64,000 nt of DNA from Aurantiochytrium sp. KH105 (lineage: Eukaryota > Sar > Bigyra > Thraustochytrida > Thraustochytriidae), in assembly GCA_003116975.1 (NCBI GenBank), contig BGKB01000161.1, positions 1-64,000 of the forward strand. The letters run 5' to 3'. Shown here in pieces: positions 44,938 through 54,760 of this stretch. The number at the start of each line of letters is the position of its first letter. The stretch's first letter is position 1. Below the pieces are notes generated by a model. It searched no databases, was not told the DNA's origin, and saw nothing but the letters and a program-made list of their open reading frames with translations. A program made the position numbers and the translations under genes.

Positions 44938-46281
44938 TCACACGCGGATCATCGCGACAATATTAGAAGAATTTGTGGGCAAAATGTGTCGATGAAAGAC
45001 CGAGGCGGAAGCAGAGTATTCCGCGTCTTCATGATTTGACTCGCGGCGCTTGCTTCGCGGCTTTACGCCAAAGAGAAAGACGGCGGCAATGACGATGGAA
45101 GTGCCCACGACAAATTGAAATGTAAGCTCGAAATCAAAAAGTAAGGACGAAAGCACAGAGGAAAGCACGATAGAGATCGAAGTCGCAAATCCTTTGAGAA
45201 TATTGTCCGCGTACTTCATGACGACAGCAATCATGAGCCCGCCACCCGCTTGCACGAGGACCACGAGCCAAACAATCATCGTGTAGCCACTAAAGAAACC
45301 ATCTTCGTACACGGCAGCTGCATCGTTGACAAGTACCCCGAAAAGCCCGAGGATCGTCCCAAAAATAGCCAGCTGCATATTGCGAGCAAAGAGAGAGACA
45401 ACTCTGCCGTGCTTGAGGATCTTTTCCGTGTATACGCCGGCAAAGCCCGAGGAAACGCAGGCGAGAAGGACACAGGTGACGCCGACAACGCGGCTGCCAT
45501 CGGCATCTTGTTGATGACTTTTTGCAGGAGCGGGTGAAGATGCAAGCTGGACTAGGGCTACTCCCATCATGAGCAGCACGAGAGCAGTGAGTTGGTACAT
45601 GGACAGCGAACGTCCCAGCATGGATACGCTAAACATTGCAGTCGTGAGGATCTTGAGCTGATAGGTGACCTGATAGACGGCGGCCTCGAGGTTTGAGAGT
45701 GCGATGAAGAGCAAATTGTTCTGGATCGTGTAGAGAATTCCGGGGACTGCCAGCTTGAAGATATCCGGGTTAGTAAGCTCGCTGCGTGTGAATTCCCAAA
45801 AGTCCCCCTTGGACTCTCGTTCTTGGTAGACTCCATAGGTCGATATCGCCAACTTTAGGAGCTCTGCCATGACGACGGCCGTGGACGACTTGTAGAGCTT
45901 GCCATTGGAGGCGGCGTTTGTTCGCGAGAAGCGCATCGCGAGAACGAGAACTGTATTCTGCACAATGAGGAGGATGAGACTGAGCCATTTGAGCTCGATG
46001 GTGACGCCTCCAAGTTTAATGACGCCCGTTTTTTCGCTGGTTGTTGACTTTGCGGGCCGCGTCGTTCTGCTTCTCGGTGGCAGCGGGGCGTCAAAGCCTT
46101 CTGCGGCCCTGGTCGGCTTGACGCCGCCGCTAGTCGCGGTAGAGTCGAGGTGCTGCAGGCCGATCACGCTGTGATTGTTGCGCAGGACATTCGCGCCGTA
46201 AGGCCGCTGCTGCGCCTGGCGCGCAGGGTAAAAGTCCGCGTCGAGGCTCGAGCTCTCGCTGGTGGACCGCTTCATGGCCAT
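44938..46281 (-). CDS. UDP-sugar transporter, SLC35A (NST) family
   Basis: 447 residues, ATG at 46281 and TGA at 44938. It is a Golgi/ER nucleotide-sugar antiporter with about ten membrane segments from residue ~95 to ~415. Family blocks are AMRFSR (about 115-120), AVVMAELLKL (135-144), VPGILYTIQNNLLFIALSNLEA (about 180-201), VTYQLKILTTAMFS, SGFAGVYTEKILK and YADNILKGFATSISIVLS. These fit UDP-galactose/UDP-GlcNAc carriers; the exact sugar is not determinable. The cytosolic N-terminus (~1-90) is Ser/Arg-rich. The C-terminus after the last helix is basic (KPRSKRRE), which might act in ER/Golgi retention (inference). Confidence 0.95.
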   Translation of the reverse strand: MAMKRSTSESSSLDADFYPARQAQQRPYGANVLRNNHSVIGLQHLDSTATSGGVKPTRAAEGFDAPLPPRSRTTRPAKSTTSEKTGVIKLGGVTIELKWLSLILLIVQNTVLVLAMRFSRTNAASNGKLYKSSTAVVMAELLKLAISTYGVYQERESKGDFWEFTRSELTNPDIFKLAVPGILYTIQNNLLFIALSNLEAAVYQVTYQLKILTTAMFSVSMLGRSLSMYQLTALVLLMMGVALVQLASSPAPAKSHQQDADGSRVVGVTCVLLACVSSGFAGVYTEKILKHGRVVSLFARNMQLAIFGTILGLFGVLVNDAAAVYEDGFFSGYTMIVWLVVLVQAGGGLMIAVVMKYADNILKGFATSISIVLSSVLSSLLFDFELTFQFVVGTSIVIAAVFLFGVKPRSKRRESNHEDAEYSASASVFHRHILPTNSSNIVAMIRV

Positions 46282-47480
46282 GTCCCCGAGGTTCGACTTT
46301 TTGCCTGCGGAAACGCGCGCGAGAGCGGCGCCGCTCGAGGCCTCGCGCGCGACGGGCCTCGCCTCGCCTCGCCTCGCCCCGCCTCGCCTGACTCGCCGTC
46401 GTTGCCGCCCTGCGCCGCTCCGCCGCGCGGTCGGTCACCACGTACGCCGCGCGTAAAGCCGGAACCGTTGCCGCGTTGCTGGCAGCGGCGACGGCGGCTC
46501 CAGGACCGTGCCTCGAGGCCCGTCCGTGTCTCTCGGCTCTCCGAGCGAGCGGGCGAGGTCGGGCCGTGGCACTTGTTCGCGGCTGGCTGCCCGTGCTCGG
46601 GCGATTGCCACGTTTGCAGCGGAGGCGTCTTGGTGCGCGGTCGGCTGCGGCTGCAGCTCGCGAGTCCCAGGCCAGCAGAAGAGAAGATCTTGTCTTGCTT
46701 CATCCCAAAGCTTGCTTCATTGACCGACTTTATAATAATAACGAGGTCGTCGATGCACCAACCATGGCAAGTGGTGACTGAGAGTCTCGGCCAATGCGGA
46801 GCAAGGATAAAAGGAGGGGAAGAAGGAAGGGAGGAAGTCGCTTTGCGTGTTGGTAGTGAAGTAGGCCACATCACCATTGTGTTCCTCATTGTGTTCCTCA
46901 TTGATCGAGCAGCCATGGCAGACACGGCACTGGACCTAGGCCTAGGCCTAGATTTGTTGTGCATCTGCATGCTGCTCTTATTATGATACGGTGGTAAGCA
47001 AGGAAGATGGCCGCGCTTTTACCAGCCTGAAGAGGCAGACAGCTGCTGCTACTGCTGCCCCTGCAGGCGTGTGTGTATATTTGTATGTGATGCAGGCATG
47101 CACAAGCAAGCAAGTTTCTACTTCTTTGTTTGACTCGCCATTCATCAGATCGCCCACTCCACTCCAGTGCACCAAGCAAAAGCAAGCAACCAAGTCCTCT
47201 TCAATGGTTCTTGCACAAGCATGCATCGCCGAGGACCGTGACTGTGAGTCGTCTTTACCGCGCTCGTCGGTCGCGCGCGAGCGAGCCTTCTGTAAAGGGG
47301 CACGCGGCCGCGACTTTCCGGGCCGCCCCCCGGGGCGGAGAGTCGCCGCGCTTATCGCCGTCTCTCTGGGGGTTACGCTGTATGTTTTTGCAGGATCTCC
47401 CTCCTGCCGCGTGTGCACGCGGCGGCCACCGAGAAGCGCGCAATCTCCTTTCTCTCTCGCGCCCGCCGGCTTTCCGCTTG

Positions 47481-47533
47481 GGCAGGCAGGCAGGCACGCA
47501 GGCAGGCAGGCAGGCACGCAGGCGGGCAGGCAG
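47481..47533. repeat. GGCA array with 20-base higher-order unit
   Basis: GGCAGGCAGGCAGGCACGCA is present twice in a row, then a degraded third copy. Confidence 0.85.
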
Positions 47534-48115
47534 ACCCGCGCGCGCGCGCGAGCGAGCGAGCGCAGCGTCGTCGCGGCGGCAGCGGCTGCAGCGGCGGCTT
47601 GCTGCGACAGCGACGCGCGAAAAGAGGCGCGTGCGGCACGTGCGTGCACCAGCCCAGCCCAGTCCATTCCAGCGCAGCCCTCCCTCTCTCTCCCTCCCTC
47701 TCCCTCTCCCTCCCTGCGACTGCAACGGCGCCGGGCCCTGCCCGCGCAGCGCAGCGCAGCGGTCGCGGCGAGTCGCGGCGGCGCAGCCCGAGCGACGCGC
47801 GAGGCGAGGCGAGGCGGACGGGCGAGCGAGCGAGCGAGCGGGGGACCTACCTCACTCACTCCCTTCACCTTCTTTCTCCCAGTCTAGGCGCAGAGCGAGC
47901 TAGAGAGGCGAGGCGAGGCGAGGCGAGGCGAGCGAGACGAGACGAGACCAGCGCGTGCACGCGCGTGCAGAGCCGAGCGGAGCAAGCACAGCAGAGCAGA
48001 GCAAGCTCGGCAGAGCAGGAGCAGGCGGGGTGTAGGTACACTTCGCGCGAGCTCGGGCGAGCGCGAGCGCGAGCGCGTGCAGACCAGAGTCGCGCCGGCG
48101 GGAGCTGCCGCGGCG

Positions 48116-48146
48116 AGGGAAGGAAGGAAGGAAGGAAGGAAGGAAG
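48116..48146. repeat. (GGAA)n microsatellite
   Basis: About seven GGAA units, about 145 bases upstream of the PP2C-like start. Confidence 0.9.
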
Positions 48147-48290
48147 CCGGCAAGGCGGAGACCAGCGGCGCACGGTGCGCCGCCAGGAGCGACGAGGGCC
48201 CTCGCGCGAACGCTTGGCCGGAGGGCGAAGAAGCCCGACGGCGACCGCGAGTCCGGAGGCCCCAAGTCCGCGGGCAACCAGGAAGGCAGC

Positions 48291-50111
48291 ATGAGGTCGA
48301 TGCTGCGCAAGAGCATGGGCCGGCGGTCGGGCGACCGCAAGACCGCGCAGTTCAAGCCGGCCTTTGAGAAGCTGCTCATCTGCGACAACGGCAAGGACAA
48401 CGTGCCCGAGCTCTTTGTGGACAACGAAGGCCAGGCCAACGAGGCCGTCGCGTGCATCTCGCAGTCGCGCTCGCCCGGACACAAGAACGTGGGCCAGGAC
48501 GCGATCGGCCTCGCCCGTCACGATAACTGGGACATCAAGGTCCTCTGCGACGGCCACGACCGCGACGGCCATGATGTCTCCCGCGCTGTCTGCAAGGCCA
48601 TGCCTCGCGTTGTTCTCCGCATGCTGACCGAGCGCGACGACCCAGACGAGGCTCCCTCGGAGGAACTCCTGGTCGAGGCCTTTAGAGAGGTCTCGGACGA
48701 GGTCTGCTGGACCGACGAGGACGTGCACCCGGGCATGTTTGTCAAGTGCTTTGCAGGCAAGTGGGAGGGCCGCGTGGGTTTTCTTGCCGAGGGCCGCGAT
48801 AGCTCCACGGCCGTGCTGGTCGTCGTCGACGAAGACGGCTACCACCGCCCCCTCGTCGAGCGCAAGCACCTCAAGCGCCCCAAGTTCACCGGTGGTACCA
48901 CCTGTGTCCTGACTGTGATGAATACCGCGAACGGCCTCTGCCGCATCGCGCAGACGGGTGACTCTCGGGCGATGATTTTCAACATGAACATGTTCGAAGA
49001 CAAGTTTATGCAGCCCGTGTTTGGCGTCGTCGACTTCTCGAGCGATGCTGTACCCCCGATGGGGATTTGCTCCCCGGCGCACAGCGTTTTCAACCCAGCT
49101 GAGCTCCTGCGTCTCAACACGGACTACGCTGGCGCCTTCGAGATTGATGGCGCCTTTCTCGTCAACCCCTTGACGAAGTTCTCCATCCAGCCCACGCGCG
49201 GCATCGGTGACTTTGATGTCTACGGCACGGGTTACATTTCCGTACCGGAAGTCACGTCCGTTTTTACGCTCAAGCCAGGCTCTATCCTGCTCATGGCGAG
49301 CGACGGCATCTTTGACGATCACGTCATCAAGACCGATGAACTCGTCACCTTTTTTGCTGACAACATTGAAGACGACATGCCGCTCACCAAGATCGCCAAC
49401 ATGCTCTACGACGAAACCCTCCAGCGCAGTTTGGCCGGTGGCTATGTCGATGACATCTCTCTCATCGTCTACAGGGGCCACGATGTTGACTCGGCGGGCG
49501 AGGTTCCCGTGGAAGACCTCGATGGCGACGCCCTTGACATGGACGCTGCCGAAGAAGAGGAGGCCCTCGAGCTTGAACTCGACGAGGCGACCGCGGAGGA
49601 GCTGAGCAAGACCACCAACCTGCGTCGTTCGCTGCTCGGCGGTCTCATGAAGAAGACGCGCGGCGCCATGATGGGCAGCAGGCGCGAGCTCATTTCCCTC
49701 GATGACGAGCGTATCGCGACGAAACCTGACATCGACGAGCCCAATCCCGAAGATCGCCGCAAGACGATCGACAGGACCGAGCGCGCCGCATATTCGGACT
49801 TTCTCCAGGAGGCGCTTCGCCAGAAGGAGGCTGAAGATGCCGACGACGCCGTCGAAGGAGACGAGGACGCGGAGACGGCCGAGATGGCCTCGGCCATTCT
49901 TGGTCGCTTTGCCCAGCGTTATGGCCACACGCCCGAGGAGGTTCGCTCTGGTATCAACGTTTCCAAGGACGCTGCGAATGTCGGACGCCGTGTCTCGGCC
50001 TCAATGGCGCGCCAAGCCATGTTCGAAGAGGACGAGCTGCTGGAAGAGGACGAGGAGGAGGCTGCTTCTAGCTCGAAAAAGGGCAAGAAGAAGAGGTCGA
50101 GCAGGAAGTAA
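48291..50111 (+). CDS. Divergent PP2C-family phosphatase with an inserted SH3/KOW-like module
   Basis: 606 residues, ATG at 48291, TAA at 50109. The PP2C core is spread over ~60-425: VGQDAIGL (68-75), VLCDGHDRDGHD (84-95, replacing the usual DGHGG), GGTTCVLTVM (201-210), IAQTGDSRAMIF, RGIGDFD, MASDGIFDD and YVDDISLIVY. The acidic positions of the metal site look kept, so activity is likely but unproven. Residues ~143-199 interrupt the core with a small beta-type module (FVKCFAGKWEGRVGFLAE, then DEDGYHRPLVE) resembling KOW/SH3-like folds. The C-terminal ~170 residues are acidic/helical and end in a Lys/Arg cluster (KKGKKKRSSRK), a possible nuclear signal. Similar proteins are common in protists but poorly characterised. 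Confidence 0.9.
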   Translation: MRSMLRKSMGRRSGDRKTAQFKPAFEKLLICDNGKDNVPELFVDNEGQANEAVACISQSRSPGHKNVGQDAIGLARHDNWDIKVLCDGHDRDGHDVSRAVCKAMPRVVLRMLTERDDPDEAPSEELLVEAFREVSDEVCWTDEDVHPGMFVKCFAGKWEGRVGFLAEGRDSSTAVLVVVDEDGYHRPLVERKHLKRPKFTGGTTCVLTVMNTANGLCRIAQTGDSRAMIFNMNMFEDKFMQPVFGVVDFSSDAVPPMGICSPAHSVFNPAELLRLNTDYAGAFEIDGAFLVNPLTKFSIQPTRGIGDFDVYGTGYISVPEVTSVFTLKPGSILLMASDGIFDDHVIKTDELVTFFADNIEDDMPLTKIANMLYDETLQRSLAGGYVDDISLIVYRGHDVDSAGEVPVEDLDGDALDMDAAEEEEALELELDEATAEELSKTTNLRRSLLGGLMKKTRGAMMGSRRELISLDDERIATKPDIDEPNPEDRRKTIDRTERAAYSDFLQEALRQKEAEDADDAVEGDEDAETAEMASAILGRFAQRYGHTPEEVRSGINVSKDAANVGRRVSASMARQAMFEEDELLEEDEEEAASSSKKGKKKRSSRK

Positions 50112-50808
50112 AGCGGTGGTCGATTGAGAATAGTGTCTGCGCGCGCCTCCCTCATCTCTCTTCAGGTTTTATTTTTGCCTCCACGTATCTGTGTCTGCTG
50201 TGTGAATGTGAGAAAGACACGCCTGAATGCTTTTGTTCCTTTCTGTCCAAGTCCACTATCAAGCGCACAAGGCCGTCAGAATAGATTGGCCAACCTACAG
50301 CTTCCTCGGCCTCGAGCCATCACTCGTCCACGAATGCGCCGCTCGCTCGGTGCATCGGAAGTGTTGATGTTGATGTTGTTGATGGATGATGATGATGATC
50401 ATGTTGTTTCTTCTTTTTTTTTCTTTTCCTTGTTTCTCTCTTTCAATCTGCAACTCGTGAGCATCGCGAAAATCGCGAATGCGTGTATGGGTATGATGAG
50501 GCGACATCATAACCATCATTTGACCCCAGGTATGGATTTGGGCAGCTCGCCGCTTTTGGGGGGGGGAGTATATGAGAGATGAAATAAACGTTATTATCTT
50601 TGACTTCAGTGACTTGTCCATGTCTTCTAGATTCCACCGACACAAGACGAAAATAAAAGAGCGTTGTGAGGTGGAGAGACTGATCACTTGGCAGGCTGGC
50701 TGGCTGGCTAGCAGACTAAATGTATGCAAGCTCGATCGCCGCGTGTGTCACAACGAACGGTTGTTTCTTTGCTTGCTTTTGCTTTTGCTTTCTTGCTTCG
50801 TTGCTTTT
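50112..50808. other. Convergent intergenic region PP2C-like / glutaryl-CoA dehydrogenase
   Basis: About 700 bases with a GTT/GAT trinucleotide run (50363-50405) and T-rich tracts. No gene. Confidence 0.7.
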
Positions 50809-52104
50809 TTACTTTTTGGCAGGCTTGGGCACAAAGGCCGGAATGCCAGTAATGGCACGGCCGAGAATGAGCGCATGAACATCGTGCGTGCCCTCGTATG
50901 TGTTGACAGCCTCAAGATTCATCACATGGCGAATCACGTGATACTCGTCAGCGATACCGTTGCCGCCAAGCATATCGCGAGCGGTGCGAGCAATGTTAAG
51001 AGCCTTGCCGCAGTTGTTGCGTTTGATGAGGGAAATCATTTCGGGGGCAACCTTGCGGTTCTCTTTGAGACGACCCACTTGGAGTGCAGCCTGCGTGCCG
51101 AGTGCGATTTCGGTCGCCATGTCAGCCAACTTGAGCTGCGGAATCTGGTTCGCGGCCAGCGGAGAGCCGAATTGCTTGCGATCGAGAGTGTACTCGCGCG
51201 CGACCTCGTAACAAGCGTGCGCAGCGCCCATTGAGCCCCAAGCAATGCCAAAACGAGCGTTGTTGAGGCAGCTAAAGGGCCCCGTCAGACCACGGACCTC
51301 GGGAAGCATGTTTTCGGCGGGAACAACAACGTCCTCGAGAAAGATCTGACCCGTTGTGGAAGCACGGAGGCTGAACTTGCCCTCGATCTTGGGCGTCTCA
51401 ATGCCCGGCATGTCACGCTCGAGGATGAAGCCGCGAATGTCGCCTTCGTCGTCCTTTGCCCAAATAATAAAGAGATCCGCAATGGGCGAGTTGGTGATCC
51501 AGTTCTTGGCTCCGTTAAGAATGTAAGAGCCATCGGCCTGCTTGCGCGCACGCGTTTCCATCCCACTGGGGTCCGATCCGTGGTTGGGCTCGGTGAGCCC
51601 GAAGCAGCCGATCAGATTGGCCGAGGCCAGTTCGGGAAGGTACTTCTTCTTTTGCTCTTCGGAGCCCCAGTCGTAAATGGGGCCCATGACCAGCGAGCTC
51701 TGCACCGACATGGCTGATCTGTATCCGCTGTCGATGGCCTCCACCTCACGCGCCACGAGACCGTACGCCACGTAGCCCACGCCCGCGCCGCCATATTCCT
51801 CGCTCACGGTGGGACCAAGAAAGCCGAGCTCGCCAAGCTCCGTCATGATTTTCTTGTCAAAGTGCTCCTTGCGGGTGGCCTCGATGACGCGCGGCTTGAG
51901 CTCCTGCTGCGCGTATTTCCGCGCGGCGTCCCGAATTTGGATCTCGTCCTCGGTCAGACCGCTCTCGACGTTGAGCGGGTCCTCCCAGTCAAAGTCCACA
52001 TATCCCTTGGACGCCATCTGCGAGGAGAACGCGCGCCGCCCCGTCGCGGCGAGCACGGCCTGCGACGCTTTCGCGCCCGGCGCCTGCCTCATCATCATCA
52101 TCAT
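50809..52104 (-). CDS. GCDH: Glutaryl-CoA dehydrogenase, mitochondrial
   Basis: 431 residues. Five ATG codons in a row end at 52104; TAA at 50809. It is an FAD enzyme of lysine and tryptophan degradation that oxidises and decarboxylates glutaryl-CoA to crotonyl-CoA. The N-terminus ([20 protein letters not shown]) is a plausible mitochondrial presequence. Acyl-CoA dehydrogenase signatures include [15 protein letters not shown], the [19 protein letters not shown] block and [18 protein letters not shown]. The catalytic Glu404 is in [20 protein letters not shown], the form specific to GCDH. Length fits (human 438). It diverges from the TrpRS gene, with no metabolic link. Confidence 0.97.
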   Translation of the reverse strand: MMMMMRQAPGAKASQAVLAATGRRAFSSQMASKGYVDFDWEDPLNVESGLTEDEIQIRDAARKYAQQELKPRVIEATRKEHFDKKIMTELGELGFLGPTVSEEYGGAGVGYVAYGLVAREVEAIDSGYRSAMSVQSSLVMGPIYDWGSEEQKKKYLPELASANLIGCFGLTEPNHGSDPSGMETRARKQADGSYILNGAKNWITNSPIADLFIIWAKDDEGDIRGFILERDMPGIETPKIEGKFSLRASTTGQIFLEDVVVPAENMLPEVRGLTGPFSCLNNARFGIAWGSMGAAHACYEVAREYTLDRKQFGSPLAANQIPQLKLADMATEIALGTQAALQVGRLKENRKVAPEMISLIKRNNCGKALNIARTARDMLGGNGIADEYHVIRHVMNLEAVNTYEGTHDVHALILGRAITGIPAFVPKPAKK

Positions 52105-52294
52105 CCTCGTCCTCGGCTACCTCTCTCCTTCCCGTCCCACTCCGTGTTCCGCTTTTTCCGCGAGTTTCCGCTCTGCCTGCCTGGGTCACAAGGCGCCCCG
52201 CGACCTGCGAAGAAAGACTCCGCGCTTCCCGCGAGCGAGCCAGCAGCGGACCGCAGCCCGGCACGGAGAGCCCAGCGCAGCGACCGCGGCGCAG

Positions 52295-52380
52295 CTCCTC
52301 TCCTCTCCTCTCCTCTCCTCTCCCCGCGGCGTGGCGTGGCGTGGCGTGGCGCGGCGCGGCGAGGCGCGGCGAGGCGAGGC
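52295..52380. repeat. CTCCT then GGCGT/GGCGA pentanucleotide arrays
   Basis: Two adjacent pentamer arrays lie about 190-275 bases upstream of the GCDH start. Confidence 0.9.
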
Positions 52381-52846
52381 GTATCGTCGCGGCGAGCGCA
52401 AGTTTCGGGTTTGCTTTTTGCTTTTTGCTTTTGCTTTTGCTTTTGCTTCTGCTTTTGCTCGCTCTGCTTTCGCCCTTTGCGTTGCGATGCGAAAATGCGA
52501 TGCGATGCGATGCAAGCGCGGGCCTCGCGCCCCTCGCCGTTAGTGAGGACGCGGGAGCTCCGCTACGATGCAAAAAGCCATCCCCGCCGGAACGGCCTCG
52601 CGAGCGCGCCGGCGTCGGCGTCGGCGTCGCGGCGCGGCGCGGCCGGGCAGGCGAGGACCTGGCGCCGGCGCCGCGGCGGCCGCGGGTCGAGCGAGGCGCG
52701 CCTAGGTCCGCTCCTCGCGCGGGGTCCTGCCGCTCCTGCCGCCGCGGCACGCTGAATGGCGCGGCCTCCGAGCGAGCCCTGCCCGTCTGCCAGCCAGCCG
52801 CCGCCGCCGAAGCTGACCTGCGGCCGCGAGAGCGAGCGAGGGGACC

Positions 52847-52878
52847 TCCCTCCTCCCTCCCTCCCTCCCTCCCTCCCC
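52847..52878. repeat. (CCCT)n array
   Basis: Seven or eight CCCT units; the minus strand is GGGA-rich like 25640-25689. Confidence 0.9.
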
Positions 52879-53378
52879 CGCGCGGGACGCCCGGCGCGAG
52901 CGATGCCAGCGTCGGTCGATCCAATCACTCGACCTTGCATCGATCGTCTCGCGCGGCATCGCGTGCTTCTCTATCGATTTCGACCCTTTCGACGATTCTC
53001 GACCCGCGGCCCGCGGCCCGCAGCCTGCCGCTGTGCCCGCGACGGCGAGTTCCGGCGCCTCGCGAGTTCGCGGCGAGCCATCGTCGCCTCGCCTCGCCCA
53101 CCCGCGACAGCGACAGCGACTGCGGCTTGCAACCGGCCTCGCGGCTGATGCGAGGATCCCTCCACAACGCGGAGGTGGTAGAAGCTGCACGTGTACGGGC
53201 AAGTTGTGCCGTGGACGGTTGGTACCGGTACCGATGAGCGGTACAGACGTCGGAGGGCGCGGGTATGGGTAAAGGGACCCAAAACAGTGGAGGTTGGGCC
53301 TGTTTTAGGCCGGCCCCGGCAGCGGCCGGAGTTTAGAGGGTCCTCAGGCAGGCTGTGGAGAGGAGCAAGAGCTCGTCG

Positions 53379-53380
<2 letters not shown>

Positions 53381-53413
<33 letters not shown>
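53381..53413. repeat. (CTG)11 trinucleotide repeat
   Basis: Eleven uninterrupted CTG units about 150 bases upstream of the TrpRS ATG. They are in frame with TrpRS but preceded by no ATG. Confidence 0.9.
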
Positions 53414-53417
<4 letters not shown>

Positions 53418-53563
53418 CGGCGCAGCAAGCAAATTGGGGACGAGGGGAGAGCAGGAGAGAAGCGGAGAGGGCTGGCTGTGGCAGCCGCGCAAGACCTGGG
53501 ACGGGACCGGGTCCGGGTCGCGAACGAGGCAGGCAGGGAGGGTCTGAGGCCGTCGGCGGCGAC

Positions 53564-54760
53564 ATGGCATCGACAGCGGTGGTGCGGCAAGTGCTCTCGG
53601 GCATCACACCGAGCGGCGTGCCCACGCTCGGCAACTATCTGGGCGCTCTGCGCAGCTGGATCTGGCTGCAAAAGGCGGTCTCCAACTCGGCCCGGGAAAA
53701 TGGCGTCTTGTCCCTCGACGCGAGCCCCTTGAGCGAAGAGGACGCCCGCAGGGCGCTGGAGTCCTACGATCAAGACATCGCCGAGGTCGCCGCGAATCAA
53801 GGTGACCTCTCCTTTGCAGCACGTGCGCAAAAGACCGATGGTCACTCGCTCTTCATGATTGCAGACTTGCATGCCATGACTGTGCCTAAAAACATGGAGA
53901 ACCTGCGGCAAAAGTCCTTCGAGCTCGTCGCCTCTTACCTGGCGTGCGGTCTCGACCCCAAACAAGCCGTGCTCTTCCAGCAGTCGCGCGTCGCGGCGCA
54001 CTCCGAGTTTGCCTGGATCATGCAGTGTTACACTTCCGTAGGCCGCCTCAATCGCATGACGCAGTTCAAGGAAAAGGCCGGCAAGCGGAGCGAAAACGCC
54101 ACCGCCGGCCTGTACACCTACCCCTCGCTCATGGCGGCTGATATTCTCTTGTACAACCCCACCCACGTGCCTGTTGGCGATGACCAGATGCAGCATCTTG
54201 AGTTCACGCGTGACATGGCTGACCGATTCAACGACCGAGCCAACCTTGAACTTTTCAGACCACCTGATGCCATCTATCAGGAAAGCGGCGCCGCGCGCAT
54301 TATGAGCTTGCGCGATGGCAACAAGAAAATGAGCAAGTCAGATCCTAACGAGGGATCGCGTATCCTTCTCACCGACTCTGCCGATGCTATTGCGCGCAAG
54401 ATCAAAAAGGCTGTCACTGACACAGCCGGAGCCATCTCGCGCGCAGACCGCAAGAATGACCGCCCTGCTGTTTTCAACTTGCTCACAATCTCCGCAGCTC
54501 TTCGTGGCACAGACCTTCGGGATGAACTCATCGCTTACGATGGTCGAATGTGCTCTGAACTCAAGAATGATCTTACAGAGCTTCTCGTTGATGTCATCTG
54601 CCCTATTGGTGACGAGGTCCATCGTCTTCTCGACGATCGTGACGTCATCTACAAGGTGTTGGATGACGGCGCTGACCGCGCGGCTGAGATTGCCAGCATC
54701 ACAATGAAGGACGTGCACCAAGTTATGGGTCTTACGCCTTTTTCCAAGGCCAACCCTTGA
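53564..54760 (+). CDS. WARS2: Tryptophanyl-tRNA synthetase, bacterial/organellar type
   Basis: 398 residues from ATG 53564 to TGA 54758. The frame is open back to a GTG at 53378 through a poly-Leu (CTG) tract and an Arg/Gly-rich stretch, which I exclude. It is a class I synthetase: the HIGH-equivalent TLGN is at 21-24, MAADILLYNPTHVPVGDDQ binds tryptophan/ATP, and KKMSKSDPN carries the KMSKS loop near residue 255. This form matches bacterial TrpS and mitochondrial WARS2, not cytosolic WARS1. A ~45-residue insertion (~40-85) follows the first block. The ATG lies directly before the catalytic domain, so no targeting sequence is visible; a presequence may come from an upstream exon or the open leader. 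Confidence 0.93.
   Translation: MASTAVVRQVLSGITPSGVPTLGNYLGALRSWIWLQKAVSNSARENGVLSLDASPLSEEDARRALESYDQDIAEVAANQGDLSFAARAQKTDGHSLFMIADLHAMTVPKNMENLRQKSFELVASYLACGLDPKQAVLFQQSRVAAHSEFAWIMQCYTSVGRLNRMTQFKEKAGKRSENATAGLYTYPSLMAADILLYNPTHVPVGDDQMQHLEFTRDMADRFNDRANLELFRPPDAIYQESGAARIMSLRDGNKKMSKSDPNEGSRILLTDSADAIARKIKKAVTDTAGAISRADRKNDRPAVFNLLTISAALRGTDLRDELIAYDGRMCSELKNDLTELLVDVICPIGDEVHRLLDDRDVIYKVLDDGADRAAEIASITMKDVHQVMGLTPFSKANP

Larger units (their letters stand above)
46282..48290. other. Divergent intergenic region, transporter / PP2C-like gene
   Basis: About 2 kb. Open frames of up to ~300 codons exist on both strands but translate repeats and Arg/Ala/Pro-rich sequence. It contains a CCTAGG-overlapping run (46933-46952), a GGCA array (47481-47533), CTCCCT runs (~47.68-47.72 kb), GGCGA/GACGA (47906-47952) and GGAA (48116-48146). 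No gene is supported. Confidence 0.65.
52105..53563. other. Divergent intergenic region GCDH / TrpRS
   Basis: About 1.46 kb, very GC-rich. It contains CTCCT (52295-52324), GGCGT/GGCGA (52328-52380), TTTTGC (~52.41-52.46 kb), CCCT (52847-52878) and CTG (53381-53413) runs. Frames of ~300 codons translate only repeats; no gene supported. Confidence 0.65.

Noticed and set aside
46991-47887. ~300-codon frames on both strands
   Set aside because: They translate GGCA, GGCGA and CTCCCT repeats, and have mirrored open frames on both strands.
47865-49928. 687-codon minus-strand frame
   Set aside because: Antisense shadow of the PP2C-like gene, created by G/C-ending codons.
53378-53563. Poly-Leu N-terminal extension of TrpRS as a signal peptide
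   Set aside because: It requires a GTG start and derives from (CTG)11; kept only as a question about non-AUG initiation.
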